From positions 1 to 64,000 of the forward strand of contig NZ_JACHWB010000010.1 of assembly GCF_014191055.1 (NCBI RefSeq): DNA of 64,000 bases, given 5' to 3'. Below the pieces are notes generated by a model. That model searched no databases, was not told where the DNA came from, and saw nothing but the letters and a program-made list of their open reading frames with translations. The stretch's first letter is position 1. Every line of letters begins with the position of its first letter. Below, piece after piece: positions 1 through 6,850 of this stretch. The DNA comes from Microvirga lupini. Lineage in GTDB: Bacteria; Pseudomonadota; Alphaproteobacteria; Rhizobiales; Beijerinckiaceae. Position numbers and translations under genes: made by a program.

Positions 1-711
1 CACGTCCAAGTCACCCGCAGCCAAGCGCCCCATCGCCGAGGTCATCGCACCCAGAGGACGTGTGATGCCGTAAAGCGTGATCACAGCGATGAGGCCGAGA
101 GCCACAATGATGCCGAGAGCAGCAGAGGAGATCAGCATCCAGGAGGTGCTGGAGGCAAGCTCATCCGCATCGTCAGCGGCCTGAGCCAGAGATTTCTTGG
201 CCCCCTCGATGCTCTCCGTGAGGAGCCCTCGGATCTTGATACGGGCGTCCCGGCCTTCGCCATTGGAAATCTTGAGAGCGCCTGCGTCATCGTTCACACG
301 AGCTCGCTCGATGCTCTTGTCCATGAAACCGAAGTAATTCGCAACCTGCGTCTTCACCTCGGTATAGTTGGCTTTCCGCTCAGCCGTGTCGGCGAGTGCC
401 AGAAGCTCATCCGCATGCTGGAGTGCCGAATCCTTGTACTTATCGAACTGCTTTAGAGCCGAATTCATCAGGTCGCCCGGCTCGTAAAGAATGATGTTTT
501 TCTCCTGGATCGAAGCTTCATTGACCTCGGCATTGATCTGGAGCGTCAGCACTTGACGTGCGACCTCCTGCTCAACCAGTTCCTGCGTGTCCTGTGCCAT
601 GTGGTTCAGGCCGAGATCCGCAAGAAAGATGAGACCCGCTGTAATCGCCATGAAAATGGTGACCGGGATGGCCAGCTTCGTGAGAAGCTTCAAATTATTG
701 AGAAAACGCAT
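1..711 (-). CDS. Methyl-accepting chemotaxis protein, N-terminal part (cut by window edge)
   Basis: The reading frame is open from an ATG at 711 to the left edge (237 codons, no stop). The translated protein has a short cytoplasmic start, a first membrane segment at about residues 13-31, and a mainly helical periplasmic region of about 155 residues rich in Q, E, K and A, as in four-helix-bundle sensors. A second membrane segment lies at about 190-213, followed by the start of a HAMP domain (ITRPLGAMTSAMGRLAAGD). This layout is typical of chemoreceptors that pass ligand signals to CheA. The signalling tip lies outside the window, so another HAMP-containing sensor (histidine kinase or cyclase) is not excluded. 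Confidence 0.72.
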   Translation of the reverse strand, partial: MRFLNNLKLLTKLAIPVTIFMAITAGLIFLADLGLNHMAQDTQELVEQEVARQVLTLQINAEVNEASIQEKNIILYEPGDLMNSALKQFDKYKDSALQHADELLALADTAERKANYTEVKTQVANYFGFMDKSIERARVNDDAGALKISNGEGRDARIKIRGLLTESIEGAKKSLAQAADDADELASSTSWMLISSAALGIIVALGLIAVITLYGITRPLGAMTSAMGRLAAGDLDV

Positions 712-850
712 CGTCTTTCGTTAGCCTGCCCGCATCGCCGCGGAGGGCGCGCACCCCCCTGGTACGCAATATTCAGGCAAGAAGACCATTGAACAGATAA
801 GTGAATGAGGGATTAATCAAGCATCATAAATGGTACTGAATAAATTCTTT

Positions 851-867
851 ACGTATTCATACGTATG
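851..867. promoter_or_regulatory. Palindrome in AT-rich region upstream of the chemoreceptor gene
   Basis: The 712-988 gap is clearly AT-richer than its surroundings and holds the upstream region of the leftward chemoreceptor gene. It contains the inverted repeat ACGTAT-TC-ATACGT at 851-864, which overlaps the 10-base palindrome CATACGTATG at 858-867. Such symmetry would suit a dimeric regulator, but no regulator is identified. Confidence 0.3.
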
Positions 868-988
868 ACAATGTTTATATCTGAACTTTCCATGCCCAAA
901 ATTTATTAAAGACAATACTGACTTCTTGGACCTGAGACGCACCTTCCCTTCAGGCATTGCTTTCTTCAGCCTGAGAGAGTGCCCACCC

Positions 989-1162
989 TTAGAGCTTCCC
1001 TAAAGCCTGTGCCACGTCCTGGACCTGATCGCCCACACGCCGGATCGCCTCGACGACCTGCCGGCGCGGGACGTTCCAGCGATCGGACCAATATTGGAGA
1101 TCCCATGGCTCATGGATGTTGATGCGGGGCGAATCCTGCGGATGCCGCTTGCTGACGACCAT
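989..1162 (-). CDS. DUF3606 domain small protein
   Basis: This encodes a 57-residue protein with the DUF3606 pattern: a polar N-terminus, then RINIHEPWDLQYW, then a helical VVEAIRRVGDQVQDV segment. Family members are 55-70 residues and their function is unknown. I chose the ATG at 1162 because a GGAGG motif lies at optimal distance just upstream on the minus strand. An upstream TTG at 1207 would add 15 residues but has poor spacing. The gene stands alone between the chemoreceptor and the ABC exporter. Confidence 0.72.
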   Translation of the reverse strand: MVVSKRHPQDSPRINIHEPWDLQYWSDRWNVPRRQVVEAIRRVGDQVQDVAQALGKL

Positions 1163-1278
1163 GCCGTCCTCCGGGCTGATCTCAAGACCTGATCCTGTAC
1201 GCGGCAACTCTTCAATCAGATGGGAGCAGGCGGCTCGATGTCAGCCACCTCGGGCAGGAAATCTTTTCACCGGGCCCG

Positions 1279-3078
1279 CTACTCCGCGGCTTCGCTGTGC
1301 TCCCGCTCGTTCGTGAACTGGAGCCGCGCGAGCCGCGCATAGAGGCCGCTCTGGGCGAGCAGCGCCTCGTGGGTCCCCTCCTCGACGATCCGGCCCTGAT
1401 CCATGACAAGGATCCGGTCGGCGGAGCGCACGGTAGCTAGGCGGTGGGCGATGACGAGGGTGGTGCGGCCCTCCATGAGCCGGTCGAGGGCGCCTTGGAC
1501 CTTGCGCTCGCTCTCCGCATCCAGCGCCGAGGTCGCCTCGTCGAGGAGCAGGATCGGCGCGTCCTTCAGGATGGCACGGGCGATGGCGAGGCGCTGACGC
1601 TGGCCGCCGGAGAGCGTGACGCCGCGCTCGCCGATCTGGGTCTGATAGCCCTGCGGCAGGGCCCGGATGAAGCCGTCGGCAGAGGCGAGCTCAGCGGCGC
1701 GGCGCACGTCATCCTCCGTGGCTTCGGGCTTCCCGTAGCGGATGTTGTCGAGAACACTCGCGGCGAAGATCGTCGGCTCCTGCGGCACGAGGGCCATGCG
1801 GGCCCGCAGAGCAGATGGATCGGCCTCGGCGATCGGCACTCCGTCGACCCAGATCGTACCGCCCTGCGGATCGTAGAAGCGCAGGAGCAGTTGCAGGATC
1901 GTGCTCTTGCCGGCGCCCGAAGGTCCGACGATGGCAACCCTTTCACCGGAGCTCACGGTCAGGCTCAGGCCATGAAGCGCCCTCTGCTCGGCGCGAGTCG
2001 GATAGGCGAAATGCACATCCTTGAACGCCACCGTGCCCAGAGGCGGGTTCGGCAGGAGCTTCGGGTTGCGCGGCGCCTCGATGGCGGGCTTAGCGGCCAG
2101 GATTTCGCCCAGTCGCTCCGCCGCGCCGGCCGCCTGGGCGAGTTCGCCGTAGACCTCCGAGAGCTGGCCGAGCGAGCTTGCGGCGAAGACCGCATAGAGG
2201 ACGAACTGCGACAGCCTGCCGCCCGTCATGGTCCCGGCCAGCACGTCCTGGGCGCCGTACCAGAGCACGGCCACGACGCTCGCCGAGACCAGGAAGAGGC
2301 CGGCCCCCGTGAGGAAGGCCCGCATGGTGGTGGAGAGCCGCGCCGCGCCGAACGCCTCCTCGGCGGCGGCGGCGAAATGGGCCGCGGTGGCGCGTTCCAT
2401 GCCGAAGGCCTGCATGGTGCGCACGGCCCCGACGGCTTCGGCCGCATAGGCCGAGGCATCGGCCAGGCGATCCTGCGCGGCCCGCGACCGCCGACGCACG
2501 GCGCGGCCCGAAAACACCAGGGGAAGGACGATGATCGGAATGGCGAGCAGCACCAGGGCCGAGAGCTTCGGGCTCGTGATGATCATGAGCACCGTCGCGC
2601 CCAGGAACAGGAACAGGTTGCGCAGCGCGATCGAGATGCTGACCCCGAAGGCCGCCTTGACCTGGGTGGTGTCGGCGGTGAGCCGCGAGACGATCTCGCC
2701 GCTCTTGGTCTGGTCGAAGAAGGCCGGATCGAGAGAGGTCAGGTGCCGGAACACGGCGGAGCGCAGGTCCGCCACCACCCGCTCGCCGAGGGTGATGACA
2801 CAGTAATAGCGAAGCGCGCTGGCCAGGGCGAGCACGCCGACCACGCCGATCAGGAGAACGAAATAGGCATTGATGTAGTCGCGGCCCTGTTCCGAGAAGC
2901 CGAAATCGATCACCCGGCGCACCGCGATCGGAACGATGAGGGTCGCGGCGGAGGCCAGGACGAGGGCCGCGAGCGCCGCGGCGATCCTGCCCTTGTAAGC
3001 GAGGCCGTAGGGAACGAGCGGCTTCAGAGCGCTGAGTGCGGCCTTGGAGCGGGATTGGGCAGGGGGCAATTCGGCCAT
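1279..3078 (-). CDS. ABC transporter, fused permease and ATP-binding protein (MsbA/lipid-exporter type)
   Basis: This is a half-transporter of 599 residues, the usual size for the family, that works as a homodimer. Residues about 30-310 form a six-helix exporter membrane domain. Residues about 345-590 are the ATPase, with Walker A GPSGAGKS at 385-392, a Q-loop VPQEPT near 431, signature LSGGQ at 489-493, Walker B ILLLDEATSALD near 509-520, and a switch histidine in VIAHRLAT. The family exports lipids, peptides or drugs; the substrate cannot be read from the sequence. No partner gene is adjacent. Confidence 0.9.
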   Translation of the reverse strand: MAELPPAQSRSKAALSALKPLVPYGLAYKGRIAAALAALVLASAATLIVPIAVRRVIDFGFSEQGRDYINAYFVLLIGVVGVLALASALRYYCVITLGERVVADLRSAVFRHLTSLDPAFFDQTKSGEIVSRLTADTTQVKAAFGVSISIALRNLFLFLGATVLMIITSPKLSALVLLAIPIIVLPLVFSGRAVRRRSRAAQDRLADASAYAAEAVGAVRTMQAFGMERATAAHFAAAAEEAFGAARLSTTMRAFLTGAGLFLVSASVVAVLWYGAQDVLAGTMTGGRLSQFVLYAVFAASSLGQLSEVYGELAQAAGAAERLGEILAAKPAIEAPRNPKLLPNPPLGTVAFKDVHFAYPTRAEQRALHGLSLTVSSGERVAIVGPSGAGKSTILQLLLRFYDPQGGTIWVDGVPIAEADPSALRARMALVPQEPTIFAASVLDNIRYGKPEATEDDVRRAAELASADGFIRALPQGYQTQIGERGVTLSGGQRQRLAIARAILKDAPILLLDEATSALDAESERKVQGALDRLMEGRTTLVIAHRLATVRSADRILVMDQGRIVEEGTHEALLAQSGLYARLARLQFTNEREHSEAAE

Positions 3079-3229
3079 GTCAGCCTTCGTTGACGAAAAC
3101 CACGGATCGGAGCTGCTTCCATTGGCATGAAACCAGCCCTTTTCTCTTGAGCTGTCTCAATTTTCGGCAGCGAACCAAGCCCACCCTGCCGAAAAGTGCT
3201 CTGGGACGGTTTAGCACCTTTGCCCCGGC

Positions 3230-3258
3230 TTGTTTCAACCCCTTAAGTGAGGTATAGG
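3230..3258 (+). promoter_or_regulatory. Candidate sigma-70 promoter for rpmE
   Basis: A -35 element TTGTTT at 3230-3235 and a -10 element TATAGG at 3253-3258 are separated by exactly 17 bases. Transcription would start near 3265, giving a leader of about 70 bases before rpmE. This is sequence matching only. Confidence 0.5.
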
Positions 3259-3335
3259 CGCGCATTCATCAATTCAGGCTCGATCTCACATTGCGGGCTG
3301 ACCAGACTTGGCTGGCCGCGAGAAGGACTATGGCA

Positions 3336-3575
3336 ATGGCGCGCAAAGAAACCGATCACCCCGACTACCACTTCATCAAGGTGGTCCTGACCAACGGCAC
3401 CGAATACACCACCCGCTCGACCTACGGCAAAGAGGGTGACACCCTCAACCTCGACATCGATCCGAGCACCCACCCGGCTTGGACGGGCGGTTCGCAGCAG
3501 CTGCTCGACCGCGGTGGTCGTGTGTCGCGCTTCAACTCGCGTTTCGCGGGCCTCGGTCTTGCCGCCAAGAAGTAA
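3336..3575 (+). CDS. rpmE: 50S ribosomal protein L31
   Basis: L31 is part of the large ribosomal subunit and bridges it to the small subunit. The protein contains the conserved blocks [31 protein letters not shown] and GGRVSRFN. It has no cysteine, so it is the zinc-independent form usual in alphaproteobacteria. I favour the ATG at 3336 (79 residues) because the AGAAGGA motif at 3321-3327 then has an 8-base spacer. An in-frame ATG at 3330 has only a 2-base spacer. A strong terminator follows. Confidence 0.93.
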   Translation: MARKETDHPDYHFIKVVLTNGTEYTTRSTYGKEGDTLNLDIDPSTHPAWTGGSQQLLDRGGRVSRFNSRFAGLGLAAKK

Positions 3576-3614
3576 CCGGGCGCCTCGCGCCGGTTGGTTC
3601 AACCCTAAATGCAG

Positions 3615-3639
3615 AAAGCCCCGCTTCGGCGGGGCTTTT
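3615..3639 (+). terminator. Intrinsic terminator after rpmE
   Basis: A perfect 10-bp stem (AAAGCCCCGC / GCGGGGCTTT) with a TTCG tetraloop lies 39 bases past the rpmE stop. It is A-rich before and T-rich after, so it can also stop the converging rcdA transcript. Confidence 0.85.
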
Positions 3640-3658
3640 CGTTGTCAGCGGATTACTC

Positions 3659-4189
3659 TCACTCCGTCGGCCCAAACGCCTTTTCCAACATGCCGAGCTG
3701 GGCCGCGATCGGATTGGCCGCTGCCGGGCGGGGAGCAGATCCCGCCTCGGCGATCAGGCGCTCCAGATGGAGGATCCGGGCGTGGAGGCGGGTCGCAAGC
3801 CCCATGAGCTCCCGAAGGCGCTCCGGGAGGGCCTCGTACTCATCGACACTGGTTGTGGTCTCCGACGAGTTCAGCCGGACCCTGTTCTTCTCGGTCTGAG
3901 CCTGATCCGGTGAGATCTCCCCTTCGGCCACCGCCCGCTGCAGCAGGAGCCAGGAGGCGACCTGCATCAGGCGGGTGGTGAGCCGCATGCTCTCGCTGGC
4001 ATAGACGAGGCTTATCTGGCGCTCCAGATGGCGGGACTCCTCCCGGCCCGGGCCATCGAGATAGGCGGCTGTGTCCTCGATCAGCTCCATGCCTTCCTGG
4101 AACAGGGCCCTGAAGGCATCCGACCCCACGAAGCTCTGTCCGAACCGGACAGGATCGACACCAAGCTGGATCACGTCGGGCTCGTTCAC
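3659..4189 (-). CDS. rcdA: RcdA-type regulator of CtrA degradation (DUF1465 family)
   Basis: In Caulobacter, RcdA is a helical adaptor that, with CpdR and PopA, delivers CtrA to the ClpXP protease at the cell pole. The sequence matches DUF1465, with the conserved core around YASESMRLTTRLMQVASWLLLQ and a helical region that includes RLHARILHLERL. I place the start at the GTG at 4189 (176 residues). A GGGAG motif lies 6 bases upstream, and a TATAAT element at 4247-4252 would start transcription near 4240. That makes an ATG at 4240 essentially leaderless. CtrA-like boxes lie upstream. cpdR is 32 kb away in this window. Confidence 0.85.
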   Translation of the reverse strand: MNEPDVIQLGVDPVRFGQSFVGSDAFRALFQEGMELIEDTAAYLDGPGREESRHLERQISLVYASESMRLTTRLMQVASWLLLQRAVAEGEISPDQAQTEKNRVRLNSSETTTSVDEYEALPERLRELMGLATRLHARILHLERLIAEAGSAPRPAAANPIAAQLGMLEKAFGPTE

Positions 4190-4246
4190 GCGGCTCTCCC
4201 AAAGACCTGTTCCCCGCCGGGGCGGAGGGCTGAAACTCATGAAGGG

Positions 4247-4292
4247 ATTATAGAGCGGCCCGGGAGAACTTGCCTCGGTAACCTCTTCTTAA
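4247..4292 (-). promoter_or_regulatory. Candidate rcdA promoter with CtrA-like box over the -35 region
   Basis: On the minus strand a TATAAT -10 element (4247-4252) has no good -35 at the correct distance. Instead, TTAA-N7-TTACC occurs at 4278-4292, one base from the CtrA consensus TTAA-N7-TTAAC, centred about 45 bases before the predicted start of transcription. CtrA-activated promoters commonly carry the box over the -35. The assignment is by pattern only. Confidence 0.45.
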
Positions 4293-4313
4293 GGTTAAGC
4301 CGGCGCATCGGGC

Positions 4314-4330
4314 GAACCGGGCTCCGGTTC
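4314..4330. repeat. Perfect 7-bp inverted repeat in rcdA upstream gap
   Basis: The arms GAACCGG and CCGGTTC flank a 3-base loop. This is one of several hairpins in the 362-base stretch 4190-4551 between rcdA and the DUF1192 gene, which otherwise holds no convincing gene. Confidence 0.4.
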
Positions 4331-4409
4331 TTCGCGACAAAGATGCGCGAACGAAAACATGCGTCGGATGGATTCCGAAAGGGCAAATCCGCTTTTACGC
4401 CGATGCACG

Positions 4410-4437
4410 AAAAAATTGAGCCGCCCGTGGCGGCTCT
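4410..4437 (-). terminator. Intrinsic terminator after the DUF1192 gene
   Basis: The stem GAGCCGCC / GGCGGCTC with a CGT loop is preceded on the plus strand by AAAAAATT. Read leftwards, this gives a GC hairpin followed by a T run. It lies about 115 bases beyond the DUF1192 stop. Confidence 0.7.
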
Positions 4438-4485
4438 GAAGTCTAACAGGGAAGCGTCAAACAGAGTGGGCCTCTTAAGCCACTC

Positions 4486-4511
4486 GGCATCCAGGGAGAG
4501 ACCTGGATGCC
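4486..4511. repeat. Perfect 10-bp hairpin between DUF1192 gene and rcdA
   Basis: The arms GGCATCCAGG and CCTGGATGCC enclose a 6-base loop. A second, slightly imperfect hairpin (GAGTG...CACTC) sits directly beside it at about 4464-4485. There is no T run on either side, so these are not simple terminators. Confidence 0.45.
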
Positions 4512-4531
4512 TCATTCATGCTCGAAAATGG

Positions 4532-4546
4532 TTAATGCACCGTTAA
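4532..4546 (-). promoter_or_regulatory. Perfect CtrA-box consensus
   Basis: On the minus strand the sequence reads TTAA-CGGTGCA-TTAAC, an exact match to the CtrA consensus TTAA-N7-TTAAC. It lies 6 bases past the DUF1192 stop and roughly 290 bases upstream of the inferred rcdA transcription start. Confidence 0.45.
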
Positions 4547-4551
4547 GCCCT

Positions 4552-4758
4552 CTAGGCTTGACCAAGCTTGAAGAAGGCGCTCGCGGCAGCCATAGAGCTT
4601 TCCTTTTTGGCCCTTGCCTCCTTGAGGCGGGCGACCTCCCGCTCGAGCATCTCGACACGCTCGTCGAGTTCGTCGATGGAGAGCATCGACAGGTCCTGGC
4701 CGATTTCATGTCCGCTGACGATGCGCCGCGGTTCATCGGTGAAAGGATCGAGGGCCAT
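4552..4758 (-). CDS. DUF1192 family small protein
   Basis: A 68-residue protein beginning MALDPFTDEPRR, with a coiled-coil heptad region (LSIDELDERVEMLEREVARLKEA) and an alanine-rich end. This is the standard shape of DUF1192, a small alphaproteobacterial family of unknown function often found beside DUF1465 and a quinone oxidoreductase, as here. The start at 4758 has a purine-rich GAGGAGA motif at good distance; an upstream in-frame ATG at 4815 would add 19 atypical residues. Confidence 0.85.
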   Translation of the reverse strand: MALDPFTDEPRRIVSGHEIGQDLSMLSIDELDERVEMLEREVARLKEARAKKESSMAAASAFFKLGQA

Positions 4759-4858
4759 GGCATTCTCCTCTTCAAGGTTGATCGTGACGTTAATCCTGCC
4801 TGCATTCCTTGCCAACGGGGCCTATATCCCGGGAGAGTGTTGACCAAAGGAGGGAAAA

Positions 4859-5857
4859 ATGGGGCAGATTCCAGACATGATGCGCGCCGTCGTTGCGGAA
4901 GGCAGCGGTGGGCCCGAGGTCCTCAAGATCGTGCAGCGCCCCGTCCCTCAGCCTGGAGACGGTGAAATCCTGGTGCGTGTGAAGGCAGCGGGGGTGAACC
5001 GCCCCGACGTCATCCAGCGCCAGGGCGGCTATCCACCGCCGCCCGGAGCGCCGGATATCCTCGGGCTCGAAATCGCCGGTGACGTGGTAGCGGCCGGCCC
5101 CCATGCGGCGCGCTTCTCCATCGGGGAGCCTGTCATGGCCCTGGTGCCGGGCGGGGGGTATGCGGAATACGCGGTCGTGCACGAGCATAACGCCCTGCCG
5201 GTTCCTCCGGGCCTCTCCATCGAGGAGGCCGGGGCGATCCCGGAAACCTATTTCACCGTCTGGACCAACGTGTTCGACCGGGGCCGCCTGCAGGCCGGCG
5301 AGACCTTCCTGGTCCATGGCGGCACCTCGGGCATCGGCACGACGGCGATCCAGCTCGCCAAGGCCTTCGGCGCCACGGTCATCGCCACGGCCGGCTCCTT
5401 AGACAAATGCGACGCCTGCCTGCGGCTTGGCGCCGATGTGGCGATCAACTACCGGAGCCAGGACTTCGTCTCGGCCGTGAAGGAGGCCACCGGCGGCCGC
5501 GGTGCTGACCTGATCCTGGACATGGTCGGAGGCAATTACATCCCGCGCAACTACGAGGCAGCCGCCCAGGACGGACGGATCGTGCAGATCGCCTTTCTCC
5601 AGAGCCCCAAGGTCGAGGTCGACTTCCGCCGCCTCATGGTCAAGCGACTGACCCACACGGGTTCGACCCTGCGCCCCCGCTCGCCCGCAGAGAAGGCGGT
5701 GATCGCCCGTGCCCTCGAGGACAAGGTCTGGCCGCTCCTCGCCCAGGGGCGTTGCCGGCCGGTGATGGATTCAACCTTCGCCTTTGAGGATGTCGCCAAG
5801 GCCCATGCCCGAATGGACGGGGGCGAGCACATCGGAAAGATCGTGCTGACGCTCTGA
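4859..5857 (+). CDS. NAD(P)H-quinone oxidoreductase, zinc-free MDR family
   Basis: The enzyme belongs to the medium-chain dehydrogenase/reductase superfamily, PIG3/QOR branch, which transfers electrons from NADPH to quinones. It has an N-terminal GroES-like domain (GVNRPDVIQRQGGYPPPPG) at about residues 35-130. The Rossmann domain carries a modified glycine-rich loop (VHGGTSGIGTTAIQLAK) near residue 151. The zinc-binding cysteines of true alcohol dehydrogenases are absent. Its 332 residues match the family. It is divergent from the DUF1192 gene, with a GGAGGGAAAA ribosome-binding site directly before the ATG. Confidence 0.88.
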   Translation: MGQIPDMMRAVVAEGSGGPEVLKIVQRPVPQPGDGEILVRVKAAGVNRPDVIQRQGGYPPPPGAPDILGLEIAGDVVAAGPHAARFSIGEPVMALVPGGGYAEYAVVHEHNALPVPPGLSIEEAGAIPETYFTVWTNVFDRGRLQAGETFLVHGGTSGIGTTAIQLAKAFGATVIATAGSLDKCDACLRLGADVAINYRSQDFVSAVKEATGGRGADLILDMVGGNYIPRNYEAAAQDGRIVQIAFLQSPKVEVDFRRLMVKRLTHTGSTLRPRSPAEKAVIARALEDKVWPLLAQGRCRPVMDSTFAFEDVAKAHARMDGGEHIGKIVLTL

Positions 5858-5909
5858 GGCATCGGACCGAGAACTTTGAGACCAACTTCCGGGTCCGATG
5901 CTCAAATAT

Positions 5910-5938
5910 TTGCAACATGGCGGCACGATCCCTATAAT
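5910..5938 (+). promoter_or_regulatory. Candidate sigma-70 promoter for trcR
   Basis: TTGCAA at 5910-5915 and TATAAT at 5933-5938 are separated by 17 bases, the best promoter match I found in the window. Transcription would begin near 5945, leaving a leader of about 115 bases. That leader includes a 6-bp GGCGCC hairpin (6017-6036) and an AAGGAGG ribosome-binding site before the ATG at 6060. Confidence 0.6.
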
Positions 5939-6059
5939 CATCCCGTTTCCCTCACATCGTGAGACGAGATGCTCCGGGTCCACACCGGTTCGGAGCGCAA
6001 GAGAGTTTTGCCGTGCGGCGCCGAACATCCGGCGCCCGGCCTGAAGGAGGTTCGCTTAC

Positions 6060-6776
6060 ATGTCCCAGGGACCGCTGATGCCGAAGGCGACAGCCGTTTG
6101 GCTCGTCGAGAATACATCGCTGTCGTTCGACCAGATCGCCGATTTCTGCAAGCTCCACCCGCTCGAGGTGAAGGGCATCGCCGACGGCGAAGTGGCTGCG
6201 GGCATCAAGGGCCTCGACCCGGTGACCACGGGCCAGCTGACCCGCGAGGAGATCGAGAAGGCGCAGGGCGACCCGAACCATCGCCTGCGGCTTGCCGAAT
6301 CCCGCGTGAAGCTGCCCGAGCAGAAGAAGATCAAGAAGGGCCCGCGCTACACCCCGGTGTCGCGCCGCCACGACCGTCCCAACGCCATCCTCTGGCTGGT
6401 GCGCAACCATCCTGAGCTCAAGGATGCGCAGATCATGCGGCTGGTGGGCACCACCAAGACCACGATCCAGCAGGTCCGCGAGCGCACCCACTGGAACTCG
6501 GCGAGCCTTTCCCCCATGGACCCGGTGACCCTGGGCCTGTGCTCGCAGATCGACCTGGACTTCGAGGTGCAGCGCGCCGCCAAGGACCGTCCGCAGGTGG
6601 AAGCCCAGGATCATGGCGGCACCCTGATGCCGGCGGAAGTCTCCACGGCTCCCGAGCGGGTCGATCCCTTTGCCGACATGAGCCGCCCGAAGCCGGCCCA
6701 GGAGGAAGAGATCGACGTCAACTCTGTCTTCGCCAAGCTCAAGACGCTCAAGCGCGACGACGAAGACGAAGAGTAA
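6060..6776 (+). CDS. trcR: DUF1013 family cell-cycle transcriptional regulator TrcR
   Basis: The 238-residue protein matches DUF1013, a conserved alphaproteobacterial family that NCBI names TrcR and links to cell-cycle transcription. Features include an N-terminal helix-turn-helix-like segment (TAVWLVENTSLSFDQIADFCKLH). A second such segment occurs near residues 105-145 (AILWLVRNHPELKDAQIMRLVGT...). The C-terminus is acidic and disordered. The gene is single, with its own promoter and terminator. The DNA-binding role is inferred from the two repeat-like helical motifs and from the family name. Confidence 0.85.
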   Translation: MSQGPLMPKATAVWLVENTSLSFDQIADFCKLHPLEVKGIADGEVAAGIKGLDPVTTGQLTREEIEKAQGDPNHRLRLAESRVKLPEQKKIKKGPRYTPVSRRHDRPNAILWLVRNHPELKDAQIMRLVGTTKTTIQQVRERTHWNSASLSPMDPVTLGLCSQIDLDFEVQRAAKDRPQVEAQDHGGTLMPAEVSTAPERVDPFADMSRPKPAQEEEIDVNSVFAKLKTLKRDDEDEE

Positions 6777-6784
6777 GGTTTACG

Positions 6785-6816
6785 AAAAAGGCCCGGAGCG
6801 ATCCGGGCCTTTTTTT
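6785..6816. terminator. Bidirectional terminator between trcR and prpE
   Basis: A stem of GGCCCGGA / TCCGGGCC with a 4-base loop is flanked by an A run on the left and T7 on the right. It serves both converging genes. Confidence 0.85.
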
Positions 6817-6850
6817 CGTTTCTGCCAAGCGGTCATCCCGGACGCCGGTC

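Noticed and set aside
1444..3093. Long open frame (about 549 codons) antisense to the ABC exporter
   Set aside because: It is a high-GC shadow frame: its sequence is Arg/Gly/Glu-rich low complexity, while the opposite strand has full Walker and signature motifs.
4190..4240. Longer rcdA start at the ATG at 4240
   Set aside because: A TATAAT element at 4247-4252 would place the transcription start at about 4240, and a better ribosome-binding site precedes the GTG at 4189.
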